From the NCBI RefSeq assembly GCF_019424165.1, contig NZ_JAHZAA010000002.1, positions 50,041-114,040 on the forward strand: 64,000 bases of DNA, in the 5' to 3' direction. Shown here piece after piece: positions 34,063 to 42,446 of the stretch. Source of the DNA: Desulfovibrio sp. GTDB taxonomy: Bacteria > Desulfobacterota > Desulfovibrionia > Desulfovibrionales > Desulfovibrionaceae. Under the pieces are notes generated by a model. That model was not told where the DNA came from. It ran no database searches and saw nothing but the letters and a program-made list of their open reading frames with translations. The translations under genes were made by a program, and so were the position numbers. Each line of letters opens with the position of its first letter. Positions within the stretch are counted from its first letter, which is position 1.

Positions 34063-35148
34063 ATGCGTAATATAAAAAAATGCATTTCTCTGGCTGTCGC
34101 AGTGCTCATGCTGCTGCACCTGGCGGCATCCGGAGCCGCGGCCTCGCGCCTGGTGCGCATACCCACCGCCTGGATGGACGAATTTGAAACCTTTCTTATC
34201 TGGTATGCCAAAGATAAAGGGTGGGACAGAGAAGCCGGGCTGGACATAGAAATCAGACAGTATGATTCCGGTGAAGAAATACTTGATGCCCAGCCCACAG
34301 GGGCATGGGTTTACGCCGGTATGGGAACGGTTCCGGCCGTTATGGGCAACCTGCGCAACAACGTTGTCGCCATTGCCACAGGTGCGGACGAATCCGCTGC
34401 CAACGGCGTTGTGGTGCATGCCGACAGCCCCATAGCGGCCGTCAAGGGCTGGAACAAGGAGTATCCCGAAGTTCTCGGCAGCCCGGATACCGTACGCGGC
34501 AAGACTTTTCTGGTTTCAGACATGAGTTCCGCACACTACGCGCTTTCATCCTGGCTGCGCGTACTGGGCCTTCAGGACAGTGACGTCATCATAAGAGACA
34601 TGATGCAGGGCCTTGTGGTCGCCAGTTTTGAAAATCATATCGGCGACGGCGTGGCCCTGTGGGCGCCGCAACTGTTTCTGGCCCTGAACAAGAACGGCGC
34701 TCTTGCCGCAACCCTTGAAGGCTGCGGCAAATACAGCCCAACCTATATTGTGGCCGACACGGCCTATGCCAATGAACACCCCGAAATCACGGTAAAATTT
34801 CTTACAGTTTACTTCAGGGCCGTTGACGAATACCAGAGCAAAAATCCCGAAAACTTTCTTCAGGATTATCGCCGCTTTTATCTGGAATGGGCCGGAAAGG
34901 ATTTTGACGATGAACTCATGCTGCGCGACATGAAAAGTCACAAGGTCTTCAACCTGGCCGAGCAGCAGGCGGATTTTGATGCCGTTGCCGGGCGCAGCGA
35001 AGCGCAGAAAAAGCTGGAAACCATCGCCCGCTTTTTCGCCGAGCAGGGCCACCTGGGCAAGGACGAGGCGCTGTACACCGGTACTGCCTCCTATGCCACA
35101 GACAAATATATCAAGCTTGTGCCGCCCAACCTGAAGCTGAAAAAATAG
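34063..35148 (+). CDS. NMT1/THI5-like periplasmic binding protein
   Basis: This is an ABC-type substrate-binding protein of the NMT1/SsuA/TauA superfamily (nitrate, sulfonate, taurine, thiamine precursor). It has 361 residues with a signal peptide ending near ASGAAAS, then LVRIPTAWMDEFETFLIWYAKDKG, the glycine-rich MGTVPAVMGN loop and the LVVASFENHIGDGVALWAP segment that shapes the ligand pocket. CAGGAG precedes the ATG. There is no permease or ATPase neighbour; the ligand is unknown. Confidence 0.85.
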   Translation: MRNIKKCISLAVAVLMLLHLAASGAAASRLVRIPTAWMDEFETFLIWYAKDKGWDREAGLDIEIRQYDSGEEILDAQPTGAWVYAGMGTVPAVMGNLRNNVVAIATGADESAANGVVVHADSPIAAVKGWNKEYPEVLGSPDTVRGKTFLVSDMSSAHYALSSWLRVLGLQDSDVIIRDMMQGLVVASFENHIGDGVALWAPQLFLALNKNGALAATLEGCGKYSPTYIVADTAYANEHPEITVKFLTVYFRAVDEYQSKNPENFLQDYRRFYLEWAGKDFDDELMLRDMKSHKVFNLAEQQADFDAVAGRSEAQKKLETIARFFAEQGHLGKDEALYTGTASYATDKYIKLVPPNLKLKK

Positions 35149-35320
35149 GGCAATCCCGTTTTTGGAACTGCCCGGATCATGTTCTGCAGGAAAACAGATT
35201 TTTCAAAGTTTTTTATGGCGCTCGCCACGGCACATCATAGCGCCGGTACAATACGCTTACACCCCGCAGCCCTCAGCGCATTGTAAAAATAAAATGTCTC
35301 TGGCAACAGTTCCGACAAAC

Positions 35321-35353
35321 AGCACGGCGGTCCGCACAGCGGACCGCCGTGCT
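35321..35353. terminator. Bidirectional terminator between convergent genes
   Basis: Arms AGCACGGCGGTCCGC (35321-35335) and the exact complement (35339-35353) surround ACA. The plus-strand side continues GCTTTTA. It sits between the binding-protein gene and msrBA. Confidence 0.8.
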
Positions 35354-35357
35354 GCTT

Positions 35358-36413
35358 TTACTTCCGCAACGTGCCACCGCCGCCCCCGGCGGGTATGTCA
35401 AAGCGCGGTACGGACATGTGGCAGCGGCCTCGCCCCGTACGCTCTGCAAAGCGCTGATGATACTCTTCGGCCATGTAAAACGGGCCGGCCGGTTCAAGCC
35501 GTGTCACCACATCATATCCCAGTTCATGCAGGCGGTTCACAAGGCTGCGCGCCACGGCTTTCTGCTCCGCATCCAGAAAAAATACGGCCGAGCGATACTG
35601 GTCGCCCACGTCCGGCCCCTGGCGATCCAGTTGCGTGGGATCGTGGATTTCAAAAAAACGGCGCAGGATCTGCTCGTAACTGACCACAGACGGGTCAAAA
35701 CTCACGCGCACGGCCTCGGCATGCCCTGTATTGCCGCCGCACACGTCATCATAGGTCGGGTCCGGCGTACGGCCCCCGGTATACCCGGAGACAGCATCGC
35801 ACACGCCCGGCATCTTTCTGAAGGCATCTTCCACTCCCCAAAAACACCCCCCGGCCACAATGGCTGTGGCCGTACAGCCCTGCGTGCCGGACCGGGCCAG
35901 CGCCTGCGCCTCTTCCGGGCTGCCTGCCGGATAAAAGGCCATGGACAGCGAGTTGACACAGTGCCGGGTATTTTTGGCGGTAAAACCCTCGCCCTCAAAA
36001 ACATGCCCCAGATGCCCGCCGCAGTTTGCGCAGACAATTTCCACCCTTCTGCCGTCCGCATCAGGTTGGCGGCGCACCGCGCCGGGCAGTTCATTATCAA
36101 AGCTGGGCCAGCCGCAGCCGGACTCAAATTTGTCGCGCGAACTGTAAAGAGGCGCACCACACTGGCGGCACACGTAGGTTCCGGCTTCCCGCTTGTTCGT
36201 ATACTGCCCGGAATACGGGGCTTCCGTGGCTTTACGTAAAATAATATCCGCTTCCGGCCCGGAAAGGGGCGGCATGGGAAAAGATGGTTTCATGACAGTC
36301 TCCGGTAAAGCCGCATCACCTGGTCCGGCAGCGGCGCAATCCGCTGCGGCCGGAACAAAAGCGCCGCAGAGCAGCCAGGCGACCAGCATCAAAAAAAAGA
36401 CATGGTGGCGCAT
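35358..36413 (-). CDS. Exported MsrB-MsrA fusion methionine sulfoxide reductase
   Basis: This is a two-domain repair enzyme that reduces both methionine-S- and R-sulfoxides, probably in the periplasm. A signal peptide (about residues 1-25) precedes an MsrB domain with zinc CxxC pairs (VCRQCGAP, VCANCGGHLGH) and catalytic Cys152 in RHCVNSLSM. An MsrA domain with catalytic Cys190 in GGCFWGVEDAFRK and YDDVCGGNTGHAEAV follows. The order MsrB then MsrA is a known variant. No thioredoxin domain is attached, so an external reductant is needed. I start at ATG 36413; the in-frame extension upstream has no coding look. Confidence 0.93.
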   Translation of the reverse strand: MRHHVFFLMLVAWLLCGAFVPAAADCAAAGPGDAALPETVMKPSFPMPPLSGPEADIILRKATEAPYSGQYTNKREAGTYVCRQCGAPLYSSRDKFESGCGWPSFDNELPGAVRRQPDADGRRVEIVCANCGGHLGHVFEGEGFTAKNTRHCVNSLSMAFYPAGSPEEAQALARSGTQGCTATAIVAGGCFWGVEDAFRKMPGVCDAVSGYTGGRTPDPTYDDVCGGNTGHAEAVRVSFDPSVVSYEQILRRFFEIHDPTQLDRQGPDVGDQYRSAVFFLDAEQKAVARSLVNRLHELGYDVVTRLEPAGPFYMAEEYHQRFAERTGRGRCHMSVPRFDIPAGGGGGTLRK

Positions 36414-36704
36414 AATTGCCTCTCTGTTCTCTCTGTAAATAAGACCTCTGCGTTTGCGGTCAATGTCTTGCCGCCCCCGGCAGCATGCCGGGCCGGGCCG
36501 CATGGGGGGATATTCTTTACAGTTGCTCTGGAGAAGTCCCCCCGCGACCGCGCGGCCAGGCCCCGTCCCACCCGTCCATATGCTCAGGCTCACCCGCCAT
36601 TCAAAGCCTGCATGGCGATGACATTGCGCCGGACAGCCTGAATACGCGCCCACTCTGGGCAGCGGCACATAACAGCAGTCCAGGCAAAGCCCGTTCGTTC
36701 ATGG

Positions 36705-36733
36705 CATTGCGCGGCGCGGAGGGCTATCACCGG
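36705..36733 (+). repeat. Dispersed GC-rich repeat, copy 2
   Basis: This is the same 29-base block as at 26961-26989, with two differences, in the same orientation. A shorter version (GTTGCGCGGCGCGG) is at 46606-46619. Confidence 0.6.
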
Positions 36734-36788
36734 GCGAAGCGTGGAAGCTCCCGCAACATACGCTGCGCAGGCGGCAAAAACGAAGAGC

Positions 36789-36822
36789 AAAAAAAGCGCC
36801 CGCCCAAAAACAGGGCGGGCGC
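36789..36822 (-). terminator. Intrinsic terminator of galE
   Basis: Arms GCGCCCGCCC (36796-36805) and GGGCGGGCGC (36813-36822) are preceded by a run of A on the plus strand, which is the T run on the galE (minus) strand. Confidence 0.85.
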
Positions 36823-36854
36823 ATACTTGCTACATGCATGTCAGGTTGCGATCC

Positions 36855-37847
36855 TCAAGCGGAAAAGCCGTCAGGGTGGTTTTTATGCCACTCCCAGGCA
36901 GAAGCAATGATGTCATCAATGCCCGCTCTGGCTTCCCAACCCAGCAGTTCCCTGGCGCGGTCGGCCGAAGCCACCAGCCGGGCCGGATCACCATAACGGC
37001 GGGTGGCCATGGTCACGCCGATGTCGTACCCTGTCACCCGGCAGGCTGCGGCCACCATTTCACGCACGCTGAAGCCCTTGCCATTGCCAAGATTGCACAC
37101 CTCGCTGCCGCCGCCCGCACGCAGATAGTCAAGGGCGCGCATGTGCGCATCCGCCAGATCCATTACGCCGATATAATCACGGATACACGTACCGTCGGGC
37201 GTGGGATAGTCATTGCCGAAAATGGTTACGGTTTCGCGCCTGCCCAGCGGAACCTGCAGGATGAGCGGGATGAGGTGGCTTTCCGGCCTGTGGTCTTCGC
37301 CAATAATGCCACCGGGCCAGGCTCCTCCCACGTTGAAGTAGCGCAGGCTCACAAAGCGTATGCCGTGAGCCTTGCCCACCCAGTGCATCATGCGCTCCAT
37401 AATGAGCTTGCTTTCGCCATAGGGATTGGTGGGGCTGAGGGGCGCATCTTCGCTGATGGGTACATTTTCCTGTTCGCCGTAAACAGCCGCCGATGAAGAA
37501 AAAACGATCTTGTCCACATGGTTGCGCACCATAGATTCAAGCAGGCTTTGCATGCCGTGGACATTATTGTGAAAATATTTCAGCGGCTGTTCCATGCTCT
37601 CGCCCACCAGCGAGCTGGCGGCAAAGTGCAGCACGGCATCCACGCGGTGCTCGGAAAAGATCCTGTCCAGCAGTTCGCCCTGGCGAATATCACCTTCATA
37701 CAGGCTAACGCCGTCAGGCAATGAAGCGCGGTGGCCGGTAAAAAAATTGTCTATGACAACAACTTCCTCACCGCGCGCCAACAGGGAACGCACATTGTGG
37801 GAACCGATATATCCGGCTCCGCCGCAAACCAGAATGGGCATTGGCAT
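36855..37847 (-). CDS. galE: UDP-glucose 4-epimerase
   Basis: This enzyme interconverts UDP-glucose and UDP-galactose for surface polysaccharide. The 330-residue protein has the NAD motif GGAGYIGSH, SSSAAVYGE with the catalytic Ser/Thr region, and the Tyr-Lys pair in NPYGESKLIMERM. DYIGVMDLADAHMRAL and GNGKGFSVREMV are GalE hallmarks. I choose ATG 37847 (MPMPILVCGG), with AAGAGA upstream; a second ATG two codons on is an alternative. It is a monocistronic unit ending in a terminator. Confidence 0.94.
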   Translation of the reverse strand: MPMPILVCGGAGYIGSHNVRSLLARGEEVVVIDNFFTGHRASLPDGVSLYEGDIRQGELLDRIFSEHRVDAVLHFAASSLVGESMEQPLKYFHNNVHGMQSLLESMVRNHVDKIVFSSSAAVYGEQENVPISEDAPLSPTNPYGESKLIMERMMHWVGKAHGIRFVSLRYFNVGGAWPGGIIGEDHRPESHLIPLILQVPLGRRETVTIFGNDYPTPDGTCIRDYIGVMDLADAHMRALDYLRAGGGSEVCNLGNGKGFSVREMVAAACRVTGYDIGVTMATRRYGDPARLVASADRARELLGWEARAGIDDIIASAWEWHKNHPDGFSA

Positions 37848-38335
37848 GTCTCTTTTGTTGAAAGCTGTCCGGCGCGGATTCCACGCCAACAAGGTTTCGC
37901 TTTTTGCACAACAATTGCCGTCATGGCAAGCCCCGCCATAACCGGAGTATTTTCAACCCTGAACATGCTCCGTCGGCTGCCGGAACGGATGCCCGCCATG
38001 CAGGTCCGGCGCATGCGCCCGCCATCCACATCGGGACACCGTGGCGGAACACCGGAAAGGGACTTTGCAAAAGAACAAAATCCATCTGCTCTGAACCCAT
38101 GTTGCCACGACTTGAGCCACGATGCCAGCACGGAATAATATTTTTTTACGGAACAAGGCCCGGAACCTCACAGAAAGTTCCGGGCCTTGCGAAGGGCCGT
38201 CTGCCGTACGGCCCCGTCTTCGGGACATCCGAAGATTCTTCGCGGCAGGCTTTTGCCTGGTCTGACCGCGCCTGTTGTTCCGCCCGCCGCACTCTGCCGC
38301 GTGAACGGCCGGATTGCGGTCAGGCCTGACGGAGT
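37848..38335. other. Intergenic region with a large inverted repeat
   Basis: The 488 bases between flavodoxin and galE (both minus) show no gene. A 13-base-arm inverted repeat (CAAGGCCCGGAAC, 38154-38166 and 38177-38189) lies after flavodoxin. It lacks a T run on the minus strand and may still terminate flavodoxin transcription or act as an mRNA 3' structure. Confidence 0.5.
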
Positions 38336-38782
38336 CTACAGCTTCTTGATCACGTCTTCAGCAAAGGCGCTCACGGCATCGGGGTCGCTGGAGGCGTCGC
38401 CCTCTATCTTGAGGCCTTCGCAGATAACTTCCGCGCCCAGGTCCCTGGCCTTTTCTTCAATGGCGGGAACCGCGCCGCAGTAATGTTCATATTCCATATC
38501 ACCCGAAGCAAAGGCGGCCAGCTTCTTGCCCTTGAGGCCCATGCTTTCCATTTCGTCAAACAGGGGGGCAAAATCATCCTGCAGTTCCAGATCTTCCATG
38601 CCCCAGGCCGAGCAGCCCATGAGCACGGCGTCATAACCATCAGCCAGATTGTCGGCCGACGCCTCGGCAGCGTTCAGCAGGGTTACTTCATGCCCGCCGG
38701 CCGCTACAAGTTCTTCCAGCTTTTGCGCGATGCTTTCCGTATTGCCGGTGCTGGAACCAAAGAGAATTAAAACCTTGCTCAT
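38336..38782 (-). CDS. Flavodoxin
   Basis: This FMN protein is a low-potential electron carrier that replaces ferredoxin when iron is scarce. The 148-residue protein has the phosphate loop FGSSTGNTE, the 60s loop in MGCSAWGMEDLELQDDF and the 90s loop in FASGDMEYEHYCGAV, matching Desulfovibrio flavodoxins in length and order. AAGGAG is seven bases before the ATG. A Fur-type palindrome overlaps the promoter, fitting iron repression. Confidence 0.96.
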   Translation of the reverse strand: MSKVLILFGSSTGNTESIAQKLEELVAAGGHEVTLLNAAEASADNLADGYDAVLMGCSAWGMEDLELQDDFAPLFDEMESMGLKGKKLAAFASGDMEYEHYCGAVPAIEEKARDLGAEVICEGLKIEGDASSDPDAVSAFAEDVIKKL

Positions 38783-38811
38783 GATACGCTCCTTCCGGCT
38801 GTGGCCGGACA

Positions 38812-38833
38812 ATTATAAAATGAAATTCATTTT
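38812..38833 (-). promoter_or_regulatory. Fur-type operator and -10 of flavodoxin
   Basis: AAAATGAA-A-TTCATTTT (38817-38833) is a perfect 8-base-arm palindrome of Fur-box type. The minus-strand -10 TATAAT is at 38812-38817, so the box lies between -10 and -35. No strong -35 is visible. Fur binding would block transcription under iron sufficiency. Confidence 0.65.
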
Positions 38834-39055
38834 CAAATGACATAAATACCTTCCACTCCCATGTCAAGACCATGCAGCCGAAAATACAAACTTTTCCCTT
38901 GAAAACACACTTTCGGGCCGGTCTGTGCCGCGCGCAGGAACCATAAGCGATCTCAACGCCTGAAAGCAAGGAAGACGCCGGGCAGCCAGCGTCTTCACTA
39001 TAGAATCATGTGCGCACAGTTCTGTGACTGTGCTCACAAAAAAACAAAAATGCAC

Positions 39056-40501
39056 TCAGGAGTTTTCGTCTGCAACAGATGCGTCTGCGGCGCTGTCCCC
39101 GTTGCTGTCCGCACTTTCACCGGGTGCCAGCGCCCCTTCTTTGGCACGGGGCGCGGGCATGCTCCAGTCACCGGGCGCAGGGGCCTCAAGTTCGGCCCTG
39201 TCGCCCACATACGGATTAAAATAGCCGTAGCGCAGCCAGGGGCAAAGCTTTTTCAGCCGCTTCATGAACTGGGTCAGCCCCATGCTGGGCGAAAATTCGA
39301 GCCGTCCGCCGCCGGAGCTTTGGCCCTCGTTCATGAGTCTGAAGTACCATTCGGGATCAATGTTGAGGTTGCGCCACTGTATCATGCTCACACCGTTCTC
39401 GCCCACCATCCGCGCCAGAGCGTCAAGCTCTTCTTCCGTATCGGTGACGCCGGGAAAAAACAGCAGGTTCAGGGCTACAAAAACCCCGCGGCTTCTGGCG
39501 GCGCGTATGGATTCCTTCACATCGTCCAGACAGTAGTCCACCGGGCGGTAATAGCGCTCATACAGAACAGGGCGGGCGCTGTTAAGGCTGACCCGCATGC
39601 TGGTCAGCCCGGCTTCTGCCAGGCGGGCCACAACCTGCGGCCGCGAAGCATTGGTGTTGCAGTTGACGGTTCCCGCGCCGCCCCCGGAACGGAAGAGGCG
39701 TATGCTTTCTTCCAGCAGGTCCGCATTCATGAGCGGGTCGCCTTCGCATCCCTGGCCGAAGGAATAGATGGGCGCGCGGCTTTCACGCCCGGCATGGATG
39801 TGCATGACCTCGGCCACTTCCCTCGGGTCCGGCGTGAAGGCCAGCCGGCACTGCGGGGTCACGGCCACAGGAGAATCCTTTTCCTGGGCCGAAATACAGC
39901 CCACACAGCGGGCGTTACAGGCGCGGGAGGTGGGCAGGGGGGCCTCGTAACGGCCAAGGGCAAAGTTGCGGGCCGCCGGGCAGTCATAACGGGCCACGCA
40001 GTTATCCAGAATATGCCGGACAAGGCGGTTGCCGGGATAGTCCCGCAACAGCCTGCGTGCGCCCTGCTCTATGCGGTGACGGGGAATACGGCTGAAGATC
40101 TGGCGCTGGTCGGTATCAACCCTGCGCGCGCAGACATAAAAACGGCCTCGTGCAAAGCCCACTGCCCCATAGGCAAACAGCGGCAGCAAAGGCGCGTCGG
40201 GGCCGCTGGTATAGGCGGGATGCGCCGAAATGGTGTGCGCCGGGGCGGCAAAAGCCGCCACGGCAAGCTGGGCCTCGCCCTCGGGCTGGACTATCTCGCC
40301 GCTGTCCGGGTCAAGCCCCACGGCCTGGCGCCCCGGCAGCAGAAAGAATTCACTTTCTTCCGGCAGGGGCATAAGTTCATCCGGCCGCGGCAACCCCCAT
40401 TGCGCGCCACGGCGGCAGACCATGAGCAGGCGCTCGTCATCATAGATATTCCCCTGCTCATCCGCCATAACCAGATGCGGCTCAATGTGTTGGGTAGCCA
40501 T
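39056..40501 (-). CDS. Radical SAM protein of unknown substrate
   Basis: This 481-residue protein has a radical SAM Cys195-x3-Cys199-x2-Cys202 motif (SRACNARCVGC) placed after a 190-residue N-terminal domain. A cysteine pair (Cys168, Cys174; NCVARYDCP) comes before it. The following TIM-barrel has YSFGQGCEGDPLMNADLLEE and NTNASRP. The C-terminal 50 residues are acidic and low-complexity. It resembles radical SAM proteins conserved in sulfate reducers with no known substrate. AAGGAG lies before the ATG. It is divergent from the small membrane protein gene 86 bases away. Confidence 0.82.
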   Translation of the reverse strand: MATQHIEPHLVMADEQGNIYDDERLLMVCRRGAQWGLPRPDELMPLPEESEFFLLPGRQAVGLDPDSGEIVQPEGEAQLAVAAFAAPAHTISAHPAYTSGPDAPLLPLFAYGAVGFARGRFYVCARRVDTDQRQIFSRIPRHRIEQGARRLLRDYPGNRLVRHILDNCVARYDCPAARNFALGRYEAPLPTSRACNARCVGCISAQEKDSPVAVTPQCRLAFTPDPREVAEVMHIHAGRESRAPIYSFGQGCEGDPLMNADLLEESIRLFRSGGGAGTVNCNTNASRPQVVARLAEAGLTSMRVSLNSARPVLYERYYRPVDYCLDDVKESIRAARSRGVFVALNLLFFPGVTDTEEELDALARMVGENGVSMIQWRNLNIDPEWYFRLMNEGQSSGGGRLEFSPSMGLTQFMKRLKKLCPWLRYGYFNPYVGDRAELEAPAPGDWSMPAPRAKEGALAPGESADSNGDSAADASVADENS

Positions 40502-40587
40502 AAAAGCTCCTTGCCCCGGCGCGGGCGAACGTATATAACGGCCCTACGCGGCCGGGGATTCCCGGCCCGTACTTTTGGAGGCCTTTC

Positions 40588-41067
40588 ATGTTTTCCATAA
40601 TGCTTTTCATCTTTTTGTGTTTTTTCGGCATTCTCGCCGTGCTTGTCTACATGTTGCGCGGCCAGGAACGGCTGGTAACACAGTTGCGCGACGAGCATGC
40701 GCAGTTGCGGGTGCTGTTGCGCGCCATGGAATCGCGCCTGGATCATCTGGACGGAACCAGACCCGCTGACGCAGAGCCGGACGACCGCCCTCTGGCGGAT
40801 CAGCCCCACTCGCAGGCTGCCCCCACAAAAAACGTTCGTGGCGCAGACCCGCTGGAAAATTTTTCAGGCCAGACGCGAGCCGCCAGACTCACACCTGCGC
40901 ATGAAGGCCGCGTTGCTGATACTGCCGATGATCCGCTGCTGCACCTGAGCTTCGACCCGCCCGCAGCCCATGCCCCCGGCCGCTCCGCCGCCGGAGCCGC
41001 TGCCGTGGATCCGGCCCTTGACCTGCACTTTGACCCGCTGGATATGCCGCAGGGCGCAAGGCGCTGA
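40588..41067 (+). CDS. Small single-pass membrane protein, unknown
   Basis: This is a 159-residue protein. Residues 1-23 form one membrane helix (FSIMLFIFLCFFGILAVLVYML), then a short coiled-coil-like segment (RLVTQLRDEHAQLRVLLRAM), then a long Pro/Ala/Asp-rich tail that looks disordered with repeated LHLSFDP/LHFDPLDM motifs. GGAGG sits six bases before the ATG. I do not recognise a family. It is convergent with the glycosyltransferase gene. Confidence 0.72.
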   Translation: MFSIMLFIFLCFFGILAVLVYMLRGQERLVTQLRDEHAQLRVLLRAMESRLDHLDGTRPADAEPDDRPLADQPHSQAAPTKNVRGADPLENFSGQTRAARLTPAHEGRVADTADDPLLHLSFDPPAAHAPGRSAAGAAAVDPALDLHFDPLDMPQGARR

Positions 41068-41315
41068 GTTTCGTCACGCATCGCCGGGCCACCACATCAC
41101 AGCGCCGCGCAGACTGCCAGCCGGACTGCGGGGAGCTTGCCCTTGCCACAAAACACTGGCAACAGCATGTGCCGACGGCACACCGGTCAGCCGCGCCTTG
41201 ACAGGCCCGGGACGGAAAACATCCTGCTGCGATCATCCGGTGTAAAGCGTGCTGGGCTGGCGCGCTGGCGAAAGCCAGATCAGGCACGCGCGCGGCCCGC
41301 CTGCCGGCCGCCCTT

Positions 41316-42326
41316 TCAATCAAGGCCGAAGCGGCCCCCGGCTGCGACCAGGTAGGCCTGCCGAATGGCCGCATCGACGCATTCCTCGGCCCAGTGCAGA
41401 TAGAGCAGCCTGAGGGATTTCTCAAGCACAGCCCCGGCCCTTTCCCGGCGACGCGCCACAAGGGCTTCGTGTCCGTGCGTCCATACATCGCACAGGCCGT
41501 CGGTAAATGCCTGCGCCCTGTGCCGGGCGCGGTGTCGTGCATTGACCTCGGCCAGCCCAGCCGCCCTGATATGGGCCGCGACATCGGGATGTTCAAGCAG
41601 AAATCTGATGCGAAACTCGGCATCGCCCACGTCGCCGGGGGCATAGCCCACAAGATGCTCACCGTCTACAAAAAGGTCGGCCAGGCCGTGCCCCACACGG
41701 GGCGTCACCAGGCAGCCCCCGCAGCCGAGAGCCTCAAAAACCCTGAAGTTCAGATCCCCGTGTTCGCAGTGGTTCAGCAACACGCGCCCCTGGGGAAAAA
41801 GCTGCCTGTAGTTGCCCCGGACAACGTGCAAGCCGGAAAGCCTCTCCCCAAGGCGACGCAAAAAATCCGCGCGCCGGGGCATGGCTGGCGAAACGGTGCC
41901 CACAAAAAGACAGTCCCACAAGTACCGGGCATCAGGATCGGGCTGATCCCGCTCATGGGCAAAAGGCGGCGACCACCACACACGCTCCTGCTCTAAAAAG
42001 GGGCCGGAAAAACGCGCAAGATGGTCGCGCAACGACACAAGGCATATGTCAAAGGCCTGGGCGTAAAAGGGCTGCCAGCTATGGATATGCGAGTCAACGC
42101 TGTAATGGACCGTCAGGCAGGGAAAATTCTCAACCCCGAGCACAAAGGGCGGCTGGCTTTTGTCAGCCACAACCAGTACATCCGGCACAAAACCCGCAAG
42201 GCGCACCAGATCATGCCAGCCGAATACGCAACCGCCACCAAAATTGTGCAGAGTCACATCCTGCCAGCCGCAGGCGCGCAATTCCGCGCCGAAAAAGGGG
42301 CTGCCCAGCCACAAAAGTTTTTGCAT
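41316..42326 (-). CDS. CgeB-like glycosyltransferase
   Basis: This is a 336-residue protein with a GT-B-like arrangement. An N-terminal half begins MQKLLWLGSPFF and includes DVLVVADKSQPPF, and a C-terminal half includes YLWDCLFVGTVSP and VFEALGCGGCLVTPRV, the nucleotide-sugar binding glutamate motif of CgeB/GT4-like enzymes. The acceptor is unknown; surface glycan or spore-coat-type glycosylation are family roles. I start at ATG 42326 (CCGGGGGAT upstream) rather than the longer frame. It is divergent from the AsmA-like gene. Confidence 0.75.
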   Translation of the reverse strand: MQKLLWLGSPFFGAELRACGWQDVTLHNFGGGCVFGWHDLVRLAGFVPDVLVVADKSQPPFVLGVENFPCLTVHYSVDSHIHSWQPFYAQAFDICLVSLRDHLARFSGPFLEQERVWWSPPFAHERDQPDPDARYLWDCLFVGTVSPAMPRRADFLRRLGERLSGLHVVRGNYRQLFPQGRVLLNHCEHGDLNFRVFEALGCGGCLVTPRVGHGLADLFVDGEHLVGYAPGDVGDAEFRIRFLLEHPDVAAHIRAAGLAEVNARHRARHRAQAFTDGLCDVWTHGHEALVARRRERAGAVLEKSLRLLYLHWAEECVDAAIRQAYLVAAGGRFGLD

Positions 42327-42392
42327 GATCCCCCGGCAGTTGTCAAAAAAGCCTTTTGCATGCCGACAGTTGCCAACAGTGCCAAGATACAA

Positions 42393-42431
42393 TAGGTTTG
42401 AAACCTAGCCTTGACGCCCTGCGGCGTCAAG
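42393..42431. promoter_or_regulatory. Two adjacent perfect palindromes between divergent genes
   Basis: TAGGTTT-G-AAACCTA (42393-42407) is followed directly by CTTGACGCC-CTGC-GGCGTCAAG (42410-42431). They sit between the glycosyltransferase and the AsmA-like gene. The first looks like an operator; the second could be a hairpin in the asmA leader, 15 bases upstream of the start. Confidence 0.5.
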
Positions 42432-42446
42432 ATACGAGACTGCAAC

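Larger units (their letters stand above)
36414..36854. other. Intergenic region with dispersed repeat copies
   Basis: There are 441 bases without a gene between galE and msrBA (both minus strand). It holds a copy of the 29-base GC-rich block (36705-36733), an ATTGCTCTGG-like element (36520-36531) and the galE terminator near its end. Confidence 0.5.

Noticed and set aside
38154..38189. Classical rho-independent terminator after flavodoxin
   Set aside because: The stem is strong, but neither strand has a T run directly after it, so I list it only as an inverted repeat in the gap.
39008..40600. 530-codon plus-strand frame opposite the radical SAM gene
   Set aside because: The minus strand has the CxxxCxxC motif and a ribosome site; the plus frame has neither.
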